DNA of 64,000 bases. It comes from Sordaria brevicollis (Eukaryota; Ascomycota; Sordariomycetes; Sordariales; Sordariaceae). The position numbers and the translations under genes were made by a program. The stretch covers positions 186,001 through 250,000 of the forward strand of contig JAUTDP010000011.1 in NCBI GenBank assembly GCA_033439795.1. The letters run 5' to 3'. This document shows, piece by piece, positions 55,259-64,000 of the stretch; the stretch's first letter is position 1, and each line of letters begins with the position of its first letter. The notes under the pieces were generated by a model. That model saw only the letters and a program-made list of their open reading frames with translations, had not been told where the DNA came from and did not search any database.

Positions 55259-56666
55259 TTACTTACGGAAAGCAATATCAAAAGCAGGAATCAAAGTCTG
55301 AGCAAGCCAGAAAGAGAAGACGAGCTTAGGACCAGTCATGAGCAACTTGGGAACAAGACCCTTGAAGAAAGCACCAGCGCCCTCGTTCTTGGCCATGTTG
55401 GTCAAGATCCTGAATCCAGACTCGGGGTTATCAAAGTTGCGGTTCTGGATGCGGGTCTTGATGACATCGAGGGGAGCGGAAACGACAAGGGAAGCCGAGG
55501 CACCGGCAATAGAGGCAACAAAGTTCTGGAACCAGGTAGCCTTGTTGTAGTCGTTCAGGCCGAAAAGGAACTCCTTGGCGAAAGCGGAACCGCCAAAGAG
55601 GGCGAAGGAACCGGGCGCGTTGCGGGCGGCGGTCCAGCCCCAGCCGCGGTAGAGGTTGCCGAAGCCTTCGTCCTTGATGATCTTGAACACGCCGCGGCCC
55701 TTGAAAGCCTCGGGGTTGGTCTGGCGCTTGATCTTGAGGACGTCGAGGGGGAGCAAAACGATCTCGCCGATGCCGATCAGGGAGCCGGCGGTGGAGTGCA
55801 TGATGGCCTTGCCGGTCTTCTTGCCAAAGGCGTTCTCAAAGTCCTTGCCGTAGTGGGTTCCCAAAAAGTCGCGGGCGACGGGCTGGCCGCCGTACTTGTA
55901 GATGCGCTGGAGGACCTTGTAGCCGGCGGCGTAGCCGAGACCGGGGAAGAGGGAGACGAACTTGCGACCGAAGGGGGCGTCGGCCTTGTTCTTGAAGATG
56001 ACCTTGTTGAGCTCGGCGGTGTTGGAGATCTGTGGGGGTTGTATATTAGCTTTGGGTCTTGGGGAGGAGGTGGCCATCAAGGTTGCTGCTCTGTGCAGCC
56101 GACGCGGAAAAAGAAGTCACGTACCTTGGTCTCGTTGGACATGAGACGCTTAGCGATGGTATCGACCTATTGTACCCAGCAAGGTCAGTTTCTTTTTCCT
56201 ATGTTCTTACGTTCCCGTCATGTCTTGTCCCTCTCTTTGTCCTCTGTCGACGAGAACAGCTCGAGCTCAGCTAGCCAGCTACCAACCCAAGCCACAACTT
56301 GACAGCCAAAGCTTCTACAAGCCATTGGCCCGTCTCGGTATCGGTAGCATAGCTCGAAGCTCGAGCTTCCCTCTCTTCCAGCATCCTCTGGGACGACTCG
56401 AGGACGGCGACAACGACATCCACCTTTAGTACTGGCAGCAGTGACAACATACAGGATGGAAGATGGCCAACTCGGCGATACCAGCGGAGCCTATATGTCA
56501 CAATCCCAATCGTCAGCAAACATATTTCCCACAAGCAGCAATGACAAACAAACGTCATTGCATCTTTTAGTCACTGTAGATAGAGACAAAGGTAAAACAT
56601 ACCGGATCCCAGCAACCTAGCCAGGTTGGACTCCTTCTCCGAACGACCAGCAGCAACGGGAGACAT
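55259..56666 (-). CDS. YHM2: Mitochondrial carrier YHM2 (citrate/2-oxoglutarate carrier)
   Basis: Four exons (56666-56603, 56490-56453, 56166-56125, 56029-55259) give 304 aa, close to yeast Yhm2 (about 314 aa). Exon 1 starts MSPVAAGRSEKESNLARLLG. Exons 2 and 3 are tiny (38 and 42 nt). All joins keep frame and rebuild the first carrier signature HPVDTIAKR. The second is LPLDVLKIK and the third is APLDVIKTR, all of the Px[D/E]xx[K/R] type. The three repeats make six membrane helices, and the protein ends LIPAFDIAFRK. YHM2 exchanges citrate for 2-oxoglutarate across the inner mitochondrial membrane and was first noted for binding mtDNA. The lack of a cleavable presequence is normal for the family. 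It lies tail-to-head downstream of RPC82. Confidence 0.94.
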
Positions 56667-57695
56667 TTTGTCTGTTATGTGGTGGGTTGGTTGGTTGTTG
56701 TTTAGAAATTAACAAAAAGAAGAAGAAATATAACCTTTGTGAGGGGTTATATGTATTAAAGCTGCAGTGCGTGCGGGGGGAAGGGCGAGCAACTGAACTG
56801 GCGAAAGGTAATGCAGAAGACGAGGCACGAAGAGGAGGGAAATTGGGAAGAGAGATCACGACAGAAGAGAAAGATTCACACAAGCAAAGGAACCGGACGA
56901 AGGACGAGGACGACGGGAGAGGGGAGGGGACACCGGAAGATAAGAACTCATCAATCAGACGAGACAAGGTACCTCGGACGAGGGACGGGGAGTGGCCCGA
57001 GGGGAACTGGAGTCACCGTCTGCACTGACAGATGGGGGTCGAGTCGGGACTCAACGGCCGACGGGTCACTCCAGCGAAATTTTTGCTTGAACTTTTTTTT
57101 TTCTCTTTCACAACAGCGGGACGAGCCAGAGAGCTCTGCCGTGCTGCGAAATTTCTCGCGCTAAGCAAGCTCCGACAGCGGGATTTACGAGTGCAACCCT
57201 TGCCAAGCCAAGACACGCTAGCGCCATTGGGCTAAGCCAATCTGGGGCTTATCGGGCCTTAGCGTGTGCCTTATCTGAACTCACATGCCGCTTGTCTTGG
57301 CGTTTGTAGCGTGAGTGACCCGAATGTTCGGCGCTGACGAAGGGGACGGAGAGACCGTGAGCACATGTCACTCATTCTTCAAGAGTTTGACAATGTTCTT
57401 GTTCGTCTACTTAATGCTTCATACCCAGAACAGAAACATGCATGATGTTTTACTACACCTATGGATGCAAGCCCGTAAACCTATCCCATCCCATAACCCA
57501 TCGTCACGGACTCGGGATCTTGGACCCCAGATGATCTCCCCATACAGGTATCCTACTGGAAACATTTCCTCGCCGCCGCACTTTCATCTTCAGTAACTCG
57601 CCCTGTTCTCGACTGTAGGTGGTTCTGTAATCTTCATCCATATCCTCGTATCGTGGATACGCAGTCACCGTCGGTGGACAATGCTCGGGCTTCTT
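56667..57695. other. Spacer between RPC82 3' end and YHM2 promoter
   Basis: This 1-kb stretch holds the YHM2 promoter and the RPC82 3' UTR. A region near 57165-57250 faintly resembles a tRNA on the minus strand but does not fold properly (see rejected items). No gene is visible. Confidence 0.55.
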
Positions 57696-59687
57696 CTAGA
57701 AGTCTTGAAGAAGAGCCAATGTGTCGTCGATCCGCATGATCTCCGCCATCAACAACCTCTCGTCCTTCAGGAACTTGGCGAACCTCGCGTATGATTCGTC
57801 ACGCATCATGTCCTTCTCCTTGCCCTTGACGTTCGTCCGCTTTGCCAGTGACAAAACGTCCTTCTCCTTCTGCCGGCGCACCTCGAGCACCTGTAGGCAG
57901 TGTACCATGGTCGCGTAGCACTTGGCGATCAGGCTGCTGTAGGCTTGTTCCGTGTCGCAGTACCACAAGAAGATGGACTTCTTGGGATCGGCCTTGTTGT
58001 CGCGGGGCACTTCCTGCGTATGGGCAAAGCCGGCGAGACGCATTTCCAGCATCTTTTGTTGGAGATCGACCTTGCGCATCAAGCTGAGTGACTGGAGGGC
58101 CTGCTCGCCTAGCTTGCCCTTGGTGCGGAGGATCCGTGTCAACCTGAGACCTTGACGACCGCTCGTCTGCTCGATAATAGAGTCCAGTTCCGTTGCCCGA
58201 AGATTCTCCATCAAAGGCTTGAAGTCGATCGTCCACTCATCCTCTCCACAGTGACGAACAAAGCCTGGCTGACTCTCAGCCAGACGCAAGAGGTGTTGCC
58301 GCAGCTGCTCAGGTCGGCTCATCCTAGCGACTGGCGCATCTCCGTTTTCCTTCTTAGTGTCCATCTCCTCATCACTGTCGCTGTAATCGCCATCCTCGTC
58401 GTCATCGTCGCTGTCGTCCTGGTTCATAAAGGGAATCTTGTCCCTGGGCGCAAGCGGGGTGAGTCTCTCTGCGGCTGTTTTCGAGATCGATTTGCTGGGA
58501 ATCTTGCCGATTCCGAGTGTGAGGTCGATCGAGGTCTTGACCTTGTCGAGAATCTCGTTTGTTGTGACGGAGGGTGTCTGCTTCTCCTCGTCCGACATCA
58601 ACGTGTCCATGAGAGGGTCTGGCCTACAGCGAGGGGTGTTCTTTGTCAGCTGCTTGAGCAGTTGACCGTAAACGTATCCTGTTGTCTCTCCGAGGGTATC
58701 GTTGACGTATTGGACAAGGCGGCGGCTGCGTAGTTCGACGATACACTTTTCGTAGTTGATGCGGATGACTTGTCGGGGCTACAGACATGTCAAAGTTAGT
58801 AACCCAGTTTTGACCACTGTCCCATATGATATGACTTACGTCCAATGCTGGGTCCAAGTCCTCCTCCTCTTCCGGGGCCCCATTTGTCTCGTTACCAACA
58901 GCCAGCTTCCTACGCTTGCTCGCTCCTCCATTCTGAGCCAGTTTGCGCTTCAGCGTCTTGGACTCCTCCCGCACCTTGCGAAGACCCTCCGCCACCTTCT
59001 GCTCGAATTCAATCTTGGCCTTTGTACCCTTCATGCCGTTGGGAAAGTAAAATTCCATAACCTCCTTGTGAACTTGCTTCTCGATCTCGTGGACGCTCTT
59101 GAACGTTTTGCTGTGAACAACATCGATCAACTCGGCCTCAATGAGTCGGCAGAGTACCGAGTTAAGCTGTGCTTTGCTCTTGATGACGAGATCGGGCTTC
59201 TTGTCGTTCAACCAAGCGTTTTCGTCGTTGGCGAGGTTGATCTTGGCCTGGTAGGCGGCTACGAGGTCGGAAATTCGGGTCTGTCCGAGTAGCAGGAGGT
59301 TCTGCATGACGTCGCGGCCGGCGGGGCCGTAGGAGTTATCGACCATTTCGAGGATCTTGCCGGCGCGAACGAGGTTGTAGGCGTATTCATGGTTTACAGA
59401 GTATTCGGCTTCGCCCGAATTGGCGTCGATGGAGTAGAAGAGGAGGTTGTGTTGTTGGAGGACGCAGAGGCCATTCTTGACTTGGCGGGGGCTGAGCTTG
59501 GAGAACTGGCTGATGAGACGGGTCGAAAGCTTTCCTCGCTGGAAGAGAGTTGCATATACTCTTGCGGGGAGTTGGCCGTAGAGCTCGTCGACGAGCAGAG
59601 TGCAGAACTCTGCCTTTTCTTTGATCTGTGATAGCCATTGGTTAGCGATGACAATAGTGAGGCATCGGTGATACATACAACTGCCAT
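57696..59687 (-). CDS. RNA polymerase III subunit RPC82 (RPC3/C82)
   Basis: Three exons (59687-59679, 59625-58840, 58778-57696) give 625 aa. Exon 1 encodes only MAV; its short intron has a perfect GCTAAC branch before CACAG. Exon 2 begins IKEKAEFCTLLVDELYGQLP, a winged-helix region, and includes KLSPRQVKNGLCVLQQHNL, a typical helix-turn-helix of RPC82. It ends in an acidic stretch before the second intron (AL-D). Exon 3 begins PRQVIRINYEKCIVELRSRR, a family hallmark, and passes through an acidic insert (QDDSDDDDEDGDYSDSDEE). The C terminus is helical (KCYATMVHCLQVLEVRRQKE, then AEIMRIDDTLALLQDF). RPC82 forms the C82-C34-C31 subcomplex needed for specific initiation by Pol III. It diverges from the complex III core 2 gene. 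Confidence 0.93.
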
Positions 59688-60885
59688 TGCGAGCTATCCG
59701 TATTCTTGGTATCAGATGTTGTTTGAGATTATCGGTGATGTCGATATTGTCAAGTTGAAGAAGATCTGGCTCCTAGAGATCCTCTCACTATCTCTAGAGC
59801 TTCCACGGTTACTACCGAAATGGCATGGAATACCTCCAGGGATTGGCGGGGAAAGGAAGAAGTGGAAGAGAGAGAGAGAGAGGGTGGAGTCGTGAAATTA
59901 TATATTAAGTTGAAATTGATATTGTATGGTGGGGGACTACCTGAGTGATGTTCTGCTGAGTGCAGTGCAGTGTTCTAAATGCAATGCGCCGACAATATGC
60001 TGTTCGGTGGTGACTCTGTTCGACCGCGGGGAAATCCGAATGACAAAATGATACAAATTATTTTTTTTGAGTCGCATGCGCGGCAGGGACTTTCCAGGCC
60101 CGCGCGTCAATCGCTACGGGCGCGGCAGACCACGCTAGCCCCTGGGTGGTCCCGTCTCTCGGTACGAGTGTACTTGTTGTACAAGAGGTACGTACACCTA
60201 CCTTTTAAGATCAAATCAACCCACTTTTATGAGATGCCCCGACGGCAAGAAACGGAGGAAAGGTCGAGTCGAGTCGTGCAATGACAACAATCGAATCCAT
60301 TCACCCGGCAACCACACCGAGATGTTCTCACCTTGAACACGAAACATGAACCCCTATTGTATTCTTCTCACCGAGAACACCCGAAACTTTCATCTGATAA
60401 AAACTGGGAAAGGGTCTTGTTGCCCAATGTGCTGGTCCTTCTTGGCTCCCGCCATGCCCGTCCAGCTCAGCGGATCCAAATGGAAGGGAAGTTTCGCTTC
60501 ATCACTGAAATCGCGGGGCATTTTGGCTGCTGGTTGCCGCCAATGATGAGCTGTGTTTCACTGCTGACCACTGAGACCGCTGGGTGATGGCCTGTGCCAG
60601 CCAAATCTGCGGCTCCCGACTCGTGCTTGGCCGGGTGCTGACGCCTTGGAGCCTCACAGCTGGGCGAGCTGGCAGTGTTGCGCAGCTGGGAAATGGCCCG
60701 TGCACACTCCAGCCAGCTGCCGGCCGCACGTGCACCGGCAACTGGGGCGCTCTGGTGCCAGGGAATTTTCGGAGTCGGAATTGCTACACTATACGATATA
60801 CTGAGACTACGTGAAGCTCCTACAAGCAGTGCTCGCTGCGCAATCATCTAGAACCGTCAATTGGACGACATCGACCCCTCCAACC
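59688..60885. promoter_or_regulatory. Divergent promoter, RPC82 and complex III core 2 genes
   Basis: A 1.2-kb spacer between two divergent start codons. A GA microsatellite lies near 59870-59880. A CCAAT box is present at 60539-60543 (GCCGCCAATG), a common element upstream of respiratory genes and bound by the HAP complex in fungi. I see no gene. Open frames on the minus strand near 60467-60847 start at non-ATG codons. Confidence 0.45.
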
Positions 60886-62498
60886 ATGATCTCCCGATCG
60901 GCTCTCACGAGGGGAAGCCAGCTGGCCCTTCGCCGCCCTGCCGCTGCGAAGACGGTCCAGCGCGGCTTTGCTGCTGCTGCTTCTCCCGCGGCGTCATACG
61001 AACCCACCACCATCGCCGGCGTCAAGGTTGCCTCGCGCGACGACTCCGGTCCGACCACCCGCCTCGCCGTCGTCGCGAAGGCCGGTACCCGATATGAGCC
61101 GCTGCCCGGTCTGACCGTCGGTCTGGAGGAGTTTGCGTTCAAGGCAGGTTCTAGCATCTATCCGACAGCAGCGAACGAAAGACACACCCCAGGAGCAATG
61201 AGCTAATAATTGGCACCTCGACCCGACATACAGAACACCAACAAGAGAACCGCCCTCCGTATCGTCCGCGAGTCCGAGCTCCTCGGCGGCCAATTGCAGG
61301 CCTACCACACCCGCGAGGCCCTCGTCCTCCAGGCCAACTTCCTCCGCGAGGACCTCCCCTACTTCACCGAGCTCCTTGCCGAGGTCATCTCCGAGACCAA
61401 GTACACCAGTGCGTGATAATACCTATACCTTCCCGTCCCCTCGAACCAAACAAACAAAAAGAAGAGCTGTGTTGACAGTTTGTTGCTCCCCCCTTGCCGA
61501 ACAATAGCCCACGAGTTCCACGAGCTCGTCGAGAACTGCATCCACGCCAAGCAGGCTAAGCTCGACTCTGCCGCCATCGCCCTCGATGCCGCCCACAACG
61601 TCGCCTTCCACAACGGCCTCGGTGCTCCCCTCTACCCTACCGTCGACACCCCTACCTCGTCCTACCTCAACGAGAACTCCGTCGCCGCCTTCGCCAACAT
61701 TGCCTACAACAAGGCCAACATTGCCGTTGTCGCCGATGGTGCCTCCCAGGCCGGTCTCGAGAAGTGGGTTGAGCCCTTCTTCAAGGGTGTTCCCGCCACC
61801 AGCTCCGGCAACCTGAACACTGCCGCCTCCAAGTACTTTGGTGGTGAGCAGCGCGTTGCCAAGAACGGCAAGAACGCCATTGTCATCGGTTTCCCCGGTG
61901 CCGCCCTCGGTGCCAGCCAGCCCGAGACTTCCGTCCTTGTCGGTCTCCTCGGTGGTGTCTCCAACATCAAGTGGTCCCCCGGTTTCAGCCTCCTCTCCAA
62001 GGCCACCGCCGCCAACCCCGGCGCCGAGGCTTTCGCCACCAACTACGCCTACTCCGATGCTGGTCTCCTCGCCATCCAGATCTCCGGCAAGGGTGCCGCC
62101 GTCGGCAAGGTCGCCGTTGAGGCCGTCAAGGGTCTCAAGGCCGTCGCTTCCGGTGGTGTCTCCAAGGAGGACCTCACCAAGGCTATCGCCAAGGCCAAGT
62201 TCGACCTCCTTTCCGCCAGCGAGGTTTCCGGCACTGGTCTCGTCCACGCCGGTGCCAACCTTCTTGCCGGTGGCAAGCCCCTCCAGGTCGCCGAGACTCT
62301 CAAGGCTCTTGAGGGCGTTACCGCTGAGAAGCTCCAGGCTGTACGTGTGATTCTATTGGATTTTGGGTAAAAAAAAAAGAAATGCTAACAAAGTTCAAAC
62401 AGGCTGCCAAGAAGCTCCTCGAGGGCAAGGCCTCCGTTTCCGCCGTCGGTGACCTCCACGTCCTTCCCTACGCTGAGGATCTCGGTCTCAAGGTATAG
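60886..62498 (+). CDS. Ubiquinol-cytochrome c reductase core protein 2 (complex III)
   Basis: Four exons (60886-61143, 61234-61408, 61508-62340, 62403-62498) give 453 aa. The N terminus MISRSALTRGSQLALRRP is an Arg-rich, acid-poor mitochondrial presequence. The body is the M16-like fold of core 2, starting YEPTTIAGVKVASRDDSGPT and passing FAFKNTNKRTALRI. The zinc motif HxxEH of active M16 peptidases is absent, as usual for core 2. Later blocks are LNENSVAAFANIAYNKANIA and AEAFATNYAYSDAGLLAIQI, and it ends LPYAEDLGLKV. Intron 1 (61144-61233) starts with GC rather than GT; no GT donor nearby keeps the frame and the family sequence. Codon bias is very strong (C-ending), as expected of an abundant respiratory protein. 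It supports assembly of the cytochrome bc1 complex in the matrix-facing arm. Confidence 0.95.
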
Positions 62499-63494
62499 AC
62501 GTAGACTAGACTTTGGGGGTGGCGTAGAGCGGGTTTGTGCAATTCGTAGTTAATTGAAAGAGGAAATACCTAAAACGCGCGAAACGAAACCGAAACCAAC
62601 CGAACCAAATCGATTTCCAACCGGGAAAAGACGTGGATTTGAGAGAAGATGAGATGCCAGGATTCAGTTGTGCGGAAAACCCGAAAACAACCGTGTACCA
62701 GCAGCAGCAAAACCGGCCGGGATTTGAAAGACGTGTAGAACTCTTGTTCAAGAAGCGGCAGTTGAGGCGAAAGAACGGCTGGGGACCGACGGACGACCTT
62801 TGTGCATATATAAAACACCTCTTAGACTCTTTTTTTGCACTCCTCGCCACTACTTCTCTAGCGGAGCTCATAAAAATGCAGCAGGCATTATTTCTTTTGT
62901 TGATATTGGATACATGTACAACTATCGACGAGAGCAAGACACATCAGTGACAATCCGTCAAAGAAATAAGATGAGACGAGACGATGAGATGCAGACTAAG
63001 TAAGCTTCAATCAAAATACCAGGACTCGTACAAAATCCCAGGAATAAAATGTCAAGCTCAATGGCAAACATTTCATGCCATCAAAAATATCAGGGGTCGA
63101 TGTTTACTTTTGACCTTGTTAGGTAAGCTGCCGTGCCGAGACCTCACCTTAGCTTTTCATCCAGTCGCCCGTAGCTCCCTCCTGTTTCGTCATGGGCTCA
63201 TGGCATGGAAGGAAGCTTGGGCTTTCCATCGGGCTTGTCCGTCACTTCCCTTTTTGCCTGAGCTTCTTGCCAAACAATTGCACTCAGAAAAGGAGGGGCA
63301 TCACGTGACGCGGAGCTTCGGCAGCGGAGCTTCTCGGGTTCTGGCTGGTTCAGTGTGCGGACCAGGGTGGGGACCAGTTTTCAGGTTGCAGACCAGCAGA
63401 ATCGCGCGCAGCAAGTACCGCAGCAGCAGCAACATCAAGTCTTTTGTCAATAACCCCCGTCAAGACAACCACCACCCCACATCAATCCGTCAAA
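62499..63494. other. Spacer between complex III core 2 gene and ATP15 gene
   Basis: About 1 kb on a same-strand pair, holding the core 2 3' UTR and the ATP synthase epsilon promoter. A TATAAA box lies near 62809-62814, but about 690 nt from the next start codon. No gene is visible; short minus-strand open frames do not resemble proteins. Confidence 0.55.
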
Positions 63495-63526
63495 ATGGTG
63501 TTCGCTTGGAAGGCCGCTGGCATTAC
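63495..63526 (+). CDS. atp15: ATP synthase subunit epsilon, mitochondrial (ATP15), first exon only
   Basis: The ATG at 63495 (context CAAAATGG) opens MVFAWKAAGI plus two bases, followed by a good donor GTGAGT at 63527. This matches the N terminus of fungal F1-ATPase epsilon proteins (typically MV-WKAAG-TYN), which are about 60-70 aa and sit in the central stalk. The second exon should continue with Tyr-Asn after an AC|N codon. I do not find an in-frame continuation with a matching acceptor in the remaining 470 nt, so the rest probably lies beyond the window end and the first intron is longer than 470 nt. The assignment rests on only ten residues, but the pattern is characteristic. It is partial at the right edge. 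Confidence 0.7.
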
Positions 63527-64000
63527 GTGAGTATTTCTCTATTACTTTGTCGCTTTGGAGGAGGGGAAGGAAGAGGGAGGGAAGGAGAGGGGAGGAAAAT
63601 GGAGAGTAGCAGAATTGCCTCGAGAGAAGGGAGATGGAAACGACGACGAGCTTTCCCGCGAACGACTGCGACAAGATCGAAATGGCCATTGCAACGAAAA
63701 CCGGAAACGCAATTCATCCCGCGAATTGAGTTTGCGACGGACGACAAAACACCGCGGACGAACCCCAAGAAACCATGGGATGGGAGGCAGAACTGGATTG
63801 GGACAGATTCGATGGGAGAGAGAGGACGGAGGGCCCCATTCAAGAGACGGAAAATGAGCTTCAGAAAAAAAAATCATCAATGGACGGGACTGGAAAAAAG
63901 ACTACACAGAATGGGGTACAAGAGCGCCAAAGTCTTATATGACCAGACCAGAAGTGACGGGCACGACTCTTCGAACATCAAAAGACCAAGCCGGCGATGC
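63527..64000. other. First intron of ATP15-like gene (partial)
   Basis: The sequence after GTGAGT is purine-rich (GGAGGAGGGGAAGG near 63555-63600) and carries no further convincing exon up to the window edge. Confidence 0.5.

Noticed and set aside
57165..57262. tRNA-like sequence on the minus strand (D-arm-like TTAGCCCAATGG, then GGGTTGC and AAATCCCGC)
   Set aside because: The order of pieces recalls a tRNA, but the acceptor ends do not pair, the anticodon loop is the wrong size and the B box is poor. At most a decayed tRNA or chance; a tRNAscan run would settle it.
61423..62247. A 274-codon Gly/Leu/Glu-rich minus-strand frame over the core 2 gene
   Set aside because: Antisense shadow caused by codon bias of a highly expressed gene.

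Overview
This window is nuclear DNA from a filamentous ascomycete, most probably a Sordariomycete of the Neurospora/Sordaria lineage. The evidence is short spliceosomal introns (about 50-280 nt) with GT(A/G)(A/C)G donors and CTRAC-type branch sites, tightly packed monocistronic genes on both strands, strong C-ending codon bias in highly expressed genes, and near-familiar Neurospora-type proteins (HymA/Mo25, complex III core 2, YHM2 carrier, RPC82). I see no transposon, no CRISPR array, no rRNA or convincing tRNA gene, and no strongly AT-skewed RIP-like block.

Layout. 0-6 kb: hymA/Mo25 (minus) diverges from cytosolic isoleucyl-tRNA synthetase (plus). 6-13 kb: a large Sfi1-like centrin-binding spindle-pole protein (minus) diverges from a small twin-CX9C protein resembling complex I assembly factor NDUFAF8. 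13-22 kb: a SMARCD/Rsc6-type chromatin remodelling subunit and a PDK1/Pkh-type kinase, both minus. 24-36 kb: three plus-strand genes separated by long gene-free stretches: a 447-aa disordered protein, a 305-aa orphan, and a BTB-domain protein. 36-44 kb: a short-chain dehydrogenase, ribosomal protein uL24 (RPL26) and a GEN1/Yen1-type Holliday junction resolvase, all minus. 44-54 kb: a dynactin Arp10/Arp11-like protein, a gene-free region holding a degenerate repeat array, then a 927-aa disordered protein with an eIF4E-binding-like N terminus. 55-64 kb: mitochondrial carrier YHM2, RNA polymerase III subunit RPC82, complex III core protein 2, and the first exon of ATP synthase epsilon (cut by the window end).

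The genes are housekeeping and cell-organisation functions, not an operon or secondary-metabolite cluster. Several are mitochondrial (NDUFAF8-like, YHM2, QCR2, ATP15), several concern growth polarity and the cytoskeleton (HymA, PDK1, Arp10, Sfi1), and several concern nucleic acids or translation (IleRS, RPL26, RPC82, GEN1, SMARCD). Four spacers lie between divergent genes that start toward each other's upstream side and probably act as shared promoters.

I found no clear new multi-gene system. The points most worth following are a five-copy degenerate repeat array at 46.4-47.2 kb, a C-terminal motif shared by the Sfi1-like and the 447-aa proteins, a likely wrong C terminus in the BTB gene, and the eIF4E-binding-like motif of the 927-aa protein. 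Start codons given here were checked for ATG in the sequence, and intron boundaries were set by hand from splice signals and reading frame.
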